64,000 nt of DNA from positions 62,001-126,000 of the forward strand of contig URVM01000008.1 of assembly GCA_900551325.1 (NCBI GenBank). The letters run 5' to 3'. The notes under the pieces were generated by a model, which searched no databases, was not told where the DNA came from, and was given only the letters and a program-made list of their open reading frames with translations. The stretch's first letter is position 1; each line of letters starts with the position of its first letter. The DNA is from an uncultured Eubacteriales bacterium (GTDB lineage Bacteria; Bacillota; Clostridia; Lachnospirales; Cellulosilyticaceae). The position numbers were made by a program, and so were the translations under genes. Below are positions 18,684 to 26,348 of this stretch, in pieces.

Positions 18684-19466
18684 ATGGAACCATTATTTTT
18701 TATAAAATTTGGAGAAAGAGAACATTTAGAATCCCTTGTAAGTGGAGAAGTATACATTTCTAATGCCAAAACATTTATTCAATTAGAGGAAGAGCAGTTG
18801 AATAAAGGGCAGGGAGATAAAATGGAGGGGAAATATACAATTGAAGTTAGTAATCTCAAACTTATTAGCCATGAAACAGGAGAGGAGGTACCGATTAAAC
18901 AAGTGTTATCAAAAGTTTATCCTATGGAAGTAGTAGAGAAAATATTAGCTCAAGAGAATATTAGGTTAACACTAAATTTTCCGGATTTAATCAATTATCC
19001 TGTTTTTTGTTTGACTTGGTGTGACACAGAAGATTGTGAGTACTATATAGATGAAGAAAACTATAAAGTTAAGTTGTCGGAAACTATACAAGAAGAAATT
19101 ATTACAAGTTTTCCTAGAGCAAATGCAGCACTTATTATTACTAATCCGAAAGCTTTTATTGGTAATATGGAAGAAATGTTCGGAACATGTCAACATGATC
19201 GTATACATTACTATGATTATAGTATTAATGATAAGGCACAAATTGATTACTTAGTACCACAAGGGGGAGGTATGAAACAAGAGGATTTATATCGACACCT
19301 ACTTACTAAGGATATTTATTTCAAGGAACAAAAAGAATATAGATTTATTGGTCTTGGATATCAGATAGAATCTCCACAGTTAATTCCAATTAGAGCACTA
19401 AATGAAAGGGATTATGTAATTGTAGATTTAGAGGAGCTATGGAAGGGGGTTGTTGTGTCAAAATAG
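18684..19466 (+). CDS. uncharacterised protein with FIKFG/KGQGDKMEG motifs, possible defence effector
   Basis: A 260-residue protein I cannot name. Its N-terminus has a pattern I associate with uncharacterised proteins of mobile elements: FIKFGEREHLESLVSGEVY, then SNAKTFIQLEEEQ, then KGQGDKMEGKY. Later segments include CLTWCDTEDCEYY and KEQKEYRFIGLG. No signal peptide or membrane segment is seen. An upstream in-frame ATG at 18627 exists, but AGAGGAGGAAAG at 18671-18682 points to ATG 18684. It starts 88 bases after the helicase fusion with no terminator between, so the two are probably co-transcribed. A toxin or ADP-ribosyltransferase-like role is only speculation from position and motif layout. 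Confidence 0.7.
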   Translation: MEPLFFIKFGEREHLESLVSGEVYISNAKTFIQLEEEQLNKGQGDKMEGKYTIEVSNLKLISHETGEEVPIKQVLSKVYPMEVVEKILAQENIRLTLNFPDLINYPVFCLTWCDTEDCEYYIDEENYKVKLSETIQEEIITSFPRANAALIITNPKAFIGNMEEMFGTCQHDRIHYYDYSINDKAQIDYLVPQGGGMKQEDLYRHLLTKDIYFKEQKEYRFIGLGYQIESPQLIPIRALNERDYVIVDLEELWKGVVVSK

Positions 19467-19571
19467 ACGGATTCAGTAAAACTAAAAAACTGAATTTGGA
19501 CTTGTTATTAAGAGGACATTTACAATCAGATAATGATAATAGTAGGTACATAAAAGAAGGGGGATATTAAG

Positions 19572-20417
19572 ATGGCACAAGGATGTATAGGTGGTGCAAC
19601 TTGCTATGAGGAACAAAGTAGGTTAGACATATTAGAAGATGTAAAAGGTTGGATAAAGTATACACAACAGAGAAATGAATTATTAGAGAAGCATAAGAAG
19701 CAACTAGAGCAAGTGAATTATTGGCAACACATTACATTTGATTTTCAACTCACACTTATGTCAAGTATACAGTATCAAAGAACAATTTTATATGACTTAG
19801 GAATTGTTGCTCAAGCAATAGAAAGAGATACAGTTACAGATAAAGAGATAACATTAATAAGGAATATAGGTAGAAAAGCTATTGAGTATAATCATGAGTA
19901 TGGTCAAACATGGCATTCAGGGGAACGGTGGAAAGAATACGGAGATCCTAATTTCAAGGTGGTGGAAGAGATGTATGGAAAAGGAAGAGATTACTTTGTA
20001 ACATTACAAGATGCTTGTAATGCAGCACATAGGTTAGAAGATTACATTAGTACACCGGTTCCAGTTGTTAATCAAGTTACAATAGGAGATTATGCAACAG
20101 GAATTCAAGTTCAACAAGCAACAGTAGGTTCAACGCAACAACAGACGATAACAACTGAGTTTGATTACAGTAAGTTGGAAGAAGTTATATCAGAAATAAA
20201 GGGATACTTAGATGACCCTAAATTTATTGAAGCTTTTGGAGAAAATGTTTCTAAAGTGAAAGATACAATTGAATGTAGTGAATACATGATTAAAGAAAGA
20301 AAAGATCCGTCCATTATTAAGAAGACATTAACAATAGTTAAAGAGATTGCAGTAGGTGTCACAGGAAGTTTAATTGCATCAGGAATATTAGGTTTGCTGG
20401 TAAGTATTGGGGTTTGA
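19572..20417 (+). CDS. uncharacterised protein with C-terminal hydrophobic segment, possible membrane effector
   Basis: A 281-residue protein of unknown family. Residues 1-160 look alpha-helical and charged. Residues about 165-195 form a glycine/glutamine/threonine-rich stretch (VTIGDYATGIQVQQATVG, then STQQQT). A further helical segment precedes a hydrophobic C-terminus (about 255-281, IAVGVTGSLIASGILG...) that could span or insert in the membrane. Start ATG 19572 follows AAGGGGG. It is the third gene after the GHKL-helicase fusion and is closed by a terminator at 20430. Proteins ending in a hydrophobic helix next to sensor ATPases are often membrane-disrupting effectors of abortive systems, so that role is suggested but unproven. 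Confidence 0.65.
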   Translation: MAQGCIGGATCYEEQSRLDILEDVKGWIKYTQQRNELLEKHKKQLEQVNYWQHITFDFQLTLMSSIQYQRTILYDLGIVAQAIERDTVTDKEITLIRNIGRKAIEYNHEYGQTWHSGERWKEYGDPNFKVVEEMYGKGRDYFVTLQDACNAAHRLEDYISTPVPVVNQVTIGDYATGIQVQQATVGSTQQQTITTEFDYSKLEEVISEIKGYLDDPKFIEAFGENVSKVKDTIECSEYMIKERKDPSIIKKTLTIVKEIAVGVTGSLIASGILGLLVSIGV

Positions 20418-20429
20418 TAAAAATATATT

Positions 20430-20472
20430 AAAAGAGGTAGCCATAAACTTTAGTTTTAGGCTACTTCTTTTG
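20430..20472 (+). terminator. terminator closing the GHKL-helicase gene set
   Basis: The stem AAAAGAGGTAGCC/GGCTACTTCTTTT (one G-T pair) flanks a 16-base loop; the T-run is short. Confidence 0.75.
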
Positions 20473-20644
20473 AAATAGAAGTAAAATGTTTAAGAAATTG
20501 TTTAAGTATAGGTGAATAGAAGGAATACAATAAAGTTAATAAGTATTAGGGGAAGATGATTTGATAATTGAGTAAATAGAAAATTGGTATACAAAAGAAT
20601 GATAGTTGAAAGTTAACTTATGTTTTTGTAATCATATGGGGGTA

Positions 20645-20667
20645 ATTAATTTTTATAAAAAATTAAT
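20645..20667. promoter_or_regulatory. perfect inverted repeat before parA
   Basis: ATTAATTTTT and its exact complement flank ATA, just ahead of the parA ribosome-binding site. ParA/ParB systems are usually autoregulated, so this may be an operator; it is also low-complexity AT sequence, so chance is possible. Confidence 0.4.
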
Positions 20668-20687
20668 AATCATTTAGGAGGAAAAAT

Positions 20688-21470
20688 ATGAGTAAAACAC
20701 TTGCAATTATAAATCAAAAAGGTGGGGTTGCTAAGACAACTACCGCACTAAATCTTGGGGTCACATTAAGTTTACAAGGAAAAAATGTACTACTGATTGA
20801 TCTAGATAGTCAAGGTAGCCTAAGTACTTGTTGTGGAATAGATGTTAATATCAAATCATATGGAATAGTAGATCTTTTAAAAGCTGTTATTAGTGATCTA
20901 CCATTACCTGACCCGGGAGATTACATTTGGTGTGGCAATTATCTAAGTATTGTAGCTGCTAATCAGGAGTTAGCGGGGCTGGAGGCATCATTGGTAAATG
21001 TTATGAGTCGAGAGTATCTGCTTAAATATGTCTTAGAAGAAATAGCAGAAGGATACGATTATGTATTGATAGACTGTAGCCCATCCATGGGAATGTTAAC
21101 TGTTAATGCACTGGCAGCAGCCGATAGTGTGATCATACCACTTACGCCAGAATATTTATCCACATGTGGCTTAGAACTGCTCCTTTCAAACGTGTTTCTA
21201 GCGAAAAGAAGACTCAATCCTAGATTAGAGGTTGAAGGTATTTTACTTACAATGACCCAGTCAAGAATAAAATTAGGTCGACAAATTGAAGAAATTATAT
21301 ATAAGAATTATGGAGCAGATTTAACTATTTTTAAAACTAGAATTCCTAAGTCCGTCAAAGTTGGTGAGGCAATTTTGAATCAAAAGAGTATTATTGAATA
21401 TGATCCAGATAATTCTGTTGCTCATGCCTATAGAGCGTTAGCAAAGGAGATTCTCAATAATGGAAAATAG
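20688..21470 (+). CDS. parA: ParA/Soj partition ATPase
   Basis: Walker-type partition ATPase of 260 residues without an N-terminal DNA-binding extension. The deviant Walker A KGGVAKTT (residues 11-18) lies in NQKGGVAKTTTALNLG, followed by LLIDLDSQGSLS and Walker B VLIDCSPSMG. Such proteins bind DNA non-specifically and move ParB-centromere complexes. It starts with a strong AGGAGG site and overlaps parB by 11 bases. Inside an integrated element it indicates active partition of an excised circular form, or maintenance after excision, as known for some integrative conjugative elements. Confidence 0.92.
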   Translation: MSKTLAIINQKGGVAKTTTALNLGVTLSLQGKNVLLIDLDSQGSLSTCCGIDVNIKSYGIVDLLKAVISDLPLPDPGDYIWCGNYLSIVAANQELAGLEASLVNVMSREYLLKYVLEEIAEGYDYVLIDCSPSMGMLTVNALAAADSVIIPLTPEYLSTCGLELLLSNVFLAKRRLNPRLEVEGILLTMTQSRIKLGRQIEEIIYKNYGADLTIFKTRIPKSVKVGEAILNQKSIIEYDPDNSVAHAYRALAKEILNNGK

Positions 21471-22416
21471 AGAATGGCTAAGTATTGATGATATGATGGG
21501 ACAAAGTAGTGTGGGTTCAAATAAAGAAAATAGTAATGTAGTAGAAGTAAATATAGCTCAACTACATATGTTTGAAGGACATCCCTTTAGGTTATATGAA
21601 GGAGAAAGGCTTGAACAAATGGTACAAAGTATAAAAGACTTTGGAGTACTTATACCTATTTTAGTAAGGCGGCTAAAGCGTGGAAAGTTTGAAATTCTAG
21701 CGGGGCATAATCGTGTGAATGCTGCAAGACTGGCAGGGTTAGAGACTGTACCAGCAATTATAAAAGAGCACTTAGATGATGAGGAAGCTATGCTGATTGT
21801 GGCTGAAACTAATTTAATGCAGAGATCCTTTTCAGACATGAGTTATTCAGAAAGGGCATTTGCATTAAAAACACATCATCAAGTACTTAGTGCACAAGGG
21901 AAGCGAACAGATTTATTAAAGCAGATTAAAAAAGTAGTTATAGAAGAAATGGATATAACTTCTGGCCAAGTTGGCGAGAAGTTAAGGGGAAGAGATAAAA
22001 TTGGAGAAGCATTTCATTTATCAGCAAGAACAGTAGCTAGATATTTACGGATCTGTGAGTTGATAAAGCCACTGCAACAAAGGTTGGATACAGGAGAGAT
22101 TGCTTTTACGGTAGCAGAGACTATATCTTATATGACTCAAGGAAGTCAGGAGGTATTAGAAACATTTCTGATGAACAAACCCCGAAGAATATCCTATAAG
22201 GAAGCAGAATTACTTAAAGAATATGGGAATAATAATGATTTAGATTTGGATGATATAGAAGAATTATTACTTAATAATGATAGGAATCACAAAAAGTTAC
22301 AGAGTATTAAGATAGGATCAAAGGTAATTAGTAGATTTTTTGAAGCTACAGCTAGTAAGCAAGACATCGAAATAGTAGTAGAGAGAGCTCTGGAACAATA
22401 TTTTAAGATGAATTAA
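21460..22416 (+). CDS. parB: ParB/Noc-family partition protein
   Basis: DNA-binding partition protein of 318 residues. The N-terminal ParB/sulfiredoxin-like CTPase domain (about 25-115) shows HPFRLYEGERLEQMVQSI, ILVRRLKRGKFEILAGHNR and the TNLMQRSFSDMSYSERA segment. The helix-turn-helix is about 165-205 (LSARTVARYLRICELIKPLQ). ParB binds parS and spreads using CTP. No palindromic parS was recognised with confidence. It is coupled to parA and ends at a terminator. Confidence 0.9.
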   Translation: MENREWLSIDDMMGQSSVGSNKENSNVVEVNIAQLHMFEGHPFRLYEGERLEQMVQSIKDFGVLIPILVRRLKRGKFEILAGHNRVNAARLAGLETVPAIIKEHLDDEEAMLIVAETNLMQRSFSDMSYSERAFALKTHHQVLSAQGKRTDLLKQIKKVVIEEMDITSGQVGEKLRGRDKIGEAFHLSARTVARYLRICELIKPLQQRLDTGEIAFTVAETISYMTQGSQEVLETFLMNKPRRISYKEAELLKEYGNNNDLDLDDIEELLLNNDRNHKKLQSIKIGSKVISRFFEATASKQDIEIVVERALEQYFKMN

Positions 22417-22418
22417 TT

Positions 22419-22455
22419 AAAAGGGACTTGTGTTGTAAAAGCACGAGTCCTTTTA
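22419..22455 (+). terminator. terminator after parAB
   Basis: The stem AAAAGGGACTTGTG/CACGAGTCCTTTT (one G-T pair) closes the parAB operon. Confidence 0.88.
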
Positions 22456-22540
22456 GTGTTTTAGGTAAAATAAAATAGTAGGAACTTAGATTTTTGAAAA
22501 TAGCATAAAAATAATATTTTGATGACTTATAGATACAACC

Positions 22541-22569
22541 TTGACCGAACATATGTTCTTGTATAGAAT
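22541..22569 (+). promoter_or_regulatory. SOS-regulated promoter (LexA box inside spacer)
   Basis: TTGACC (22541-22546), a 17-base spacer and TAGAAT (22564-22569). The spacer holds CGAACATATGTTCT (22546-22559), which matches the Gram-positive LexA/DinR consensus CGAACRNRYGTTYG at all but the last position. LexA bound there would block polymerase. Confidence 0.85.
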
Positions 22570-22617
22570 TCATAATAGAGAAAGTTTATAAGTTTATATT
22601 TAAGTAAGGAGTAGATT

Positions 22618-22860
22618 ATGGGTAAATTAGTAGAAGTAATATTAGGAGAGATAGAATATACATTAGATAACCTAAAAATGTATAGAGATTTAGGAGGAGA
22701 ACTGCCGGATGCTTTGGTAAAGAACTACAATGAAATTATGGATGACAGTCTTGTACTTCGGCTAACTAGAAATCGGAGAAATCATAATGATGATATTGAA
22801 ATGAAGATAAAAAAAATGGAGATTCTGAAGGCACAGCTCCTTAGAATGGAGGAGCGTTAA
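22618..22860 (+). CDS. small protein under LexA control, function unknown
   Basis: An 80-residue, charged, helical protein: acidic N-terminal half (ILGEIEYTLDNLKMYRDLGG), then a basic stretch LRLTRNRRNHNDD and a lysine-rich C-terminal helix. I do not recognise the family. ATG 22618 follows AAGGAG. The promoter at 22541-22569 contains a LexA box, so it should be induced by DNA damage. In mobile elements such genes are often anti-repressors or excision activators. That role is inference; the gene could equally be a host-takeover factor or toxin. Confidence 0.7.
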   Translation: MGKLVEVILGEIEYTLDNLKMYRDLGGELPDALVKNYNEIMDDSLVLRLTRNRRNHNDDIEMKIKKMEILKAQLLRMEER

Positions 22861-23035
22861 TAGGCATAGGAAAGGGTGTAAAAATATGAGATATTAAGTA
22901 GTAGAATACTTACTGCGACTGCTTAATGAATACAGCTGAGAAAGTATGTAAGAAGTAGATGAACAGTAATATAGTAACAAAAATTAGTAATGATTAAAAA
23001 ACATATCCAAAAGGAAGAAAGCGAGAAAAGTGATT

Positions 23036-23320
23036 ATGGATAAAGAAAATCAAGTATTACAGGAGTTGAAAGAAAAAGGGGTTGATATACAACTACTATT
23101 TTTAAAGTATCTTTTAGATAGAGAAGTAACTGTTGAGGCAATGGGTGAGTTTGCACTTCAATATACAAACTTGAAAGATGTTGAAAAGTGGGAGATAGCT
23201 CAAGGACTGAATCAAGACTGTATTAGAGGGGTGGATACATGGTTTAGGTTTTTAAATGGAATCGAAGTTATCTTTGATGAGTATTATGCCAAAAGAGATA
23301 AAAGAGATATACAATGTTAG
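23036..23320 (+). CDS. hypothetical small acidic protein
   Basis: About 95 residues of unknown family: NQVLQELKEKGVDIQLLFLKY, then WEIAQGLNQDCIRGVDTWFRF. Predicted helical, no membrane segment. A GTG at 23030 and the ATG at 23036 are both in frame. The ribosome-binding site (AAGGAAG near 23010) is far from either, so the start is uncertain. It lies between the SOS-promoter gene and an HNH protein, within the accessory right part of the element. Confidence 0.55.
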   Translation: MDKENQVLQELKEKGVDIQLLFLKYLLDREVTVEAMGEFALQYTNLKDVEKWEIAQGLNQDCIRGVDTWFRFLNGIEVIFDEYYAKRDKRDIQC

Positions 23321-23365
23321 TAAATGTTACGGTAGTAATGTATGCAGTACAAGGGATGTTGGTAG

Positions 23366-23529
23366 GCAACCCCAAAAGAGGTTGAAGCAGCGAAATACTT
23401 GAGCAGAGATTATACTGGTCAAATTATAGAGTCAAAGTTAGATTGTATAATCATTTAAATGAATGGCACAAAACTACGAAGCTAATGGGGATATTAAAAG
23501 AGATTAATCACTTACAAAAAAAAGTATGA
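23366..23529 (+). pseudogene. frameshifted small-gene fragment
   Basis: Two short open stretches in adjacent frames read like one protein: PKEVEAAKYLSRDYTGQIIE in the first frame, then RLYNHLNEWHKTTKL and GILKEINHLQKKV in the next. No start codon with ribosome-binding site precedes them. This suggests a decayed accessory gene. It is short, so chance cannot be excluded. Confidence 0.35.
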
Positions 23530-23593
23530 ATTGTATTAGGAAATTATAAAAATGTAAATACTCTCACAATAACGATGTTGTGGGGGAATTATA

Positions 23594-25246
23594 ATGAATG
23601 ATAGTAAAAAAATAATAAAAGTAACTTGCAGTAAGTGTAAAGAAGAACAAAAAATACAAAAACGTTCGTATGAAATGAATATATATAATAATCAAGGCAA
23701 ATACATTTGCAAAGAGTGTTTGTACAAAAAGAATAGTAACTTTAGAAGATCGTTGGATGGTAGCTATTGGATAGGAACTACCATATGTGGAAAAGAATTT
23801 CTCTTTGATGGTGATTCACAGCTTGTTAAACAAATTACATCAAGGATATGGCATATAAATCAACAAGGATTTATTATAGATAAAAACAATAATAGACTAA
23901 ATAGAATAGTAATGAAAATGACAACTCAAAAAAAGCTAAGGTATATAAATGGGGATAAATATGATAATAGGCTTAAAAATTTGGAGTTAGTAGCAGAAGA
24001 GTTTGTTATGGAAAATTGCAGTAAATGTGGCATGAAATGTTCTTTGGGAAGAAGAGCATACAAGGATAATATTAGAAGAAATCAAGGTAAGTATATTTGT
24101 CAAAGCTGTACTCATCGAAAAGAGAATGAATTTATAGAATCGGTTGATAGAACTTACTGGATAGGAAAAACAAATAAAGGTAAAGAATTTTTTTTTAGTG
24201 GAGATGAGGAGATAGTAGAGTATATAAAATCATGTACATGGGGAGTAGGAAATGACGGGTATATAATAAATAGTAACAATGAAAGATTACACAAAATTAT
24301 TATGAGAGCAAACAATGGATGCAGTATAGTTATAAATCATATTAATGGAAATATCTGCGATAATAGGCGTAATAACTTGGAGGTATCTACTCATGTCGAT
24401 AATGCAAAACAAAGGGTTGCAGGTCAAAAAAGTAAAACTAAAATTGTCGGATTGAGAAAAAGAGGGAAGAAGTACTCAGCTCAGGTGACAATAAGTACAA
24501 CTGGAATACAAGTGACTATGCCGGTTAAAAATCAAGAAGATGCTTTAATAGAATTATTGGTAATTCAACAATATTATGGATATAGGCATAATCAACATTT
24601 GTATTATCTTTTAGAGGATATACCACAAGAAAAAAAACAAAACATACTTAAAGAAGTAGAAGAAAAAATTAATAAAAGTCTTGTAAAAGTTAATTCTACT
24701 AACAAATTTTATATCTCACAGGATAAAAACTTTTATGATGTAAGTGATGGCAATGATATGAGATTTAAGGTAAGTAAAACGGATGTAGAGATTGTTAAAA
24801 AAGGAAGCTGGAGAGTCCGCACCAAATCAAGTGGTAAACAGTATGTAATAGGAGAAGTTGTTGAAGCTGGAAAAAAGAAGACAGTACAATTACACAGATA
24901 TTTATTGGGTATAGCCGGGGAGAAAGAGTACTATGATTGGTATGTAGATCATAAAAATGGCGATAGCTTAGATAATAGAAGAGAAAATCTTGTTATTACA
25001 GATTCAATGGGAAATGCGTTAAATAGACCAACTAAAGGATATAAAAGAATGACTGGAGGTAGGTATTTGATAGATATAGATTTATTGGGAATAAATTTTA
25101 AGCAAAGTGTAGCAACTGAAGAAGAAGCAGTACAACTTGTTAAAACTAAAAGGGAAGAGGTAATGAAACAGAGGCTAGAATTTAAAAATATATATGAATT
25201 AAAAGGATATGTAGAAACAATAATTACAATGGAAGGTATATCTTAA
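23594..25246 (+). CDS. multi-HNH endonuclease-like protein with zinc ribbons and AP2-like domains
   Basis: A 550-residue protein built from three HNH-type units. Unit 1 has a zinc ribbon (C12, C15, C39, C42) and a degenerate HNH in which the first His is Tyr (R116-Y117-INGDKYDN). Unit 2 repeats the ribbon (NCSKCGMKC ... YICQSC) and has an intact INHINGN with H249, followed by NRRNNLEV. Unit 3 lacks the ribbon but has VDHKNGDSLDNRRENL with H453. AP2-like DNA-binding segments follow units 2 and 3 (GLRKRGKKYSAQV and GYKRMTGGRYLIDI). Such proteins are homing or phage-borne nucleases. Three tandem units are unusual. It is the last gene before the right attachment site. Confidence 0.8.
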   Translation: MNDSKKIIKVTCSKCKEEQKIQKRSYEMNIYNNQGKYICKECLYKKNSNFRRSLDGSYWIGTTICGKEFLFDGDSQLVKQITSRIWHINQQGFIIDKNNNRLNRIVMKMTTQKKLRYINGDKYDNRLKNLELVAEEFVMENCSKCGMKCSLGRRAYKDNIRRNQGKYICQSCTHRKENEFIESVDRTYWIGKTNKGKEFFFSGDEEIVEYIKSCTWGVGNDGYIINSNNERLHKIIMRANNGCSIVINHINGNICDNRRNNLEVSTHVDNAKQRVAGQKSKTKIVGLRKRGKKYSAQVTISTTGIQVTMPVKNQEDALIELLVIQQYYGYRHNQHLYYLLEDIPQEKKQNILKEVEEKINKSLVKVNSTNKFYISQDKNFYDVSDGNDMRFKVSKTDVEIVKKGSWRVRTKSSGKQYVIGEVVEAGKKKTVQLHRYLLGIAGEKEYYDWYVDHKNGDSLDNRRENLVITDSMGNALNRPTKGYKRMTGGRYLIDIDLLGINFKQSVATEEEAVQLVKTKREEVMKQRLEFKNIYELKGYVETIITMEGIS

Positions 25247-25354
25247 AAAAGCTCTTTAAAAAGAATATTATACAATGAATTAATATTGTTGCAAGTTAAA
25301 TGTGATTTTGAGTTATATAGTTAATAGGATGGACTGTGTAGAAGATAAGCAAGT

Positions 25355-25390
25355 ATGACACAAGTTTTGACACAAAAAACTGTGTCAAAA
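25355..25390. promoter_or_regulatory. possible integrase arm-type sites / hairpin, right end
   Basis: ATGACACAAG, TTTTGACACA (25365-25374) and its inverted copy TGTGTCAAAA (25381-25390) lie about 100 bases inside the right attachment site. They share TTTGACACA with the left end. The last two also form a 10-bp hairpin that could act as a weak terminator. Confidence 0.4.
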
Positions 25391-25490
25391 TAAAAAATCT
25401 GTATAAAATATGTAATAAGAATAAACTTTAAAAACCCTTAATATAAGAATATTTCTTATAAATATTAGGTTTACTACAAGTTATAAAGAC

Positions 25491-25533
25491 GGTTTCCTAA
25501 ACCGTGCGTCGTAGGTTCGAATTCTATCAGGTG
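25491..25533 (+). other. right attachment site (attR), tRNA-Arg(CCU) 3' half
   Basis: 43 bases repeating 3920-3962 with one difference. The anticodon stem ACGGT/ACCGT is perfect here, but the 3' acceptor strand ends GGTGAA instead of GGTGCA. No 5' half of the tRNA lies upstream, so this is also only a fragment. Confidence 0.85.
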
Positions 25534-25545
25534 AAATAAAAAGAG

Positions 25546-25584
25546 ACTCGTAAGTTATTGATTATCAATGGCTTGCGAGTTTTT
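25546..25584 (+). terminator. terminator just outside attR
   Basis: The stem ACTCGTAAG/CTTGCGAGT with inner ATTGAT/ATCAAT is followed by TTTTT. Like attL, the tRNA-like fragment is followed by a terminator. Confidence 0.8.
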
Positions 25585-25752
25585 GCTCGTTGTAAAAAAA
25601 TGATGAGCATTTTTCGCCAAAAGGTCCTGTTAACGTCGGTCTAATAAGAGTAGGAAACAGAAATAAAAAGTTGTGGTAATTAGAGAGAGTGAATTGATAT
25701 GTATTAAGAAGAAATATACAATAAGAATATAAAGTATAAGGGGAGAAAAGAG

Positions 25753-26292
25753 ATGTTAGATAAAAAATTAGTAGTATTGTTTCCAGGAATTAATTATAGC
25801 GTGGATATGCCTTTGTTATATTATGCAGGTTTTACTTATGAAGCAAGAGGATATGAGTGTTTAAAAATAAACTATGGAAATGCTTTTGATGAAAAACGAG
25901 AGTTTGAACATTCACTAGAAGTGGCCAAAAGAGTAGTTTTAGAACAACTAGAGAAAATAGATTTTTCTATTTATGATAATGTTGTATTTGTTTCAAAGAG
26001 TATAGGAACAGTTATAGCTGGATGGGTGCAATACACTATGGGAATAACAGTGAACAATATTTACTTAACTCCATTAGAAGAAACATTGCCCTATATGACA
26101 AAGGAAGATCAAATTATAGTAGTAGTGGCAGGAACAAAAGACAAATACATACAAGCAGAAAGATTAAAGGAATATTGTGAAAAGGAGAATATTGATTTAC
26201 ATCTAATAGAGGGAGTAGGCAATAGATTAGAGATATTTGGAGATATGAGTAAAAATATAGAAGTTTTAAAGGAAATAGCAGGACTATACTAG
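25753..26292 (+). CDS. small alpha/beta hydrolase-like protein
   Basis: 179 residues. The N-terminus VVLFPGINYSVDMPLLYYAG resembles the oxyanion strand-loop of alpha/beta hydrolases. VSKSIGTVIAGW is a nucleophile elbow-like motif (S-x-S-x-G), and VVAGTKDKY resembles the strand before the acid. A catalytic histidine is not clear, since the C-terminus reads LIEGVGNRLEIFG, so it may be inactive or divergent. ATG 25753 follows AAGGGGAG. It is the first chromosomal gene right of the element. Confidence 0.65.
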   Translation: MLDKKLVVLFPGINYSVDMPLLYYAGFTYEARGYECLKINYGNAFDEKREFEHSLEVAKRVVLEQLEKIDFSIYDNVVFVSKSIGTVIAGWVQYTMGITVNNIYLTPLEETLPYMTKEDQIIVVVAGTKDKYIQAERLKEYCEKENIDLHLIEGVGNRLEIFGDMSKNIEVLKEIAGLY

Positions 26293-26348
26293 GCTTTTTT
26301 TATGATTAGCGACATAGAACTCAAAAAGGTAGCTTATGTAGGTGCTTT

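Larger units (their letters stand above)
3920..25533. mobile_element. integrated plasmid-like genomic island with defence cargo
   Basis: Bounded by 43-bp direct repeats (one mismatch) matching the 3' half of tRNA-Arg(CCU). The outward-facing tyrosine integrase sits at the left end. Internal modules in order are integrase/repressor/excisionase, a phage/plasmid-type Rep, type I restriction-modification, a GHKL-ATPase-helicase gene set, ParA/ParB, an SOS-promoter small gene and a multi-HNH protein. Rep plus ParAB suggests that the excised form replicates and is partitioned like a plasmid. I see no relaxase, type IV secretion, terminase, portal or capsid genes. Transfer would therefore depend on a helper, or the Rep could double as a mobilisation protein. 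The last two points are inference. Confidence 0.85.
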
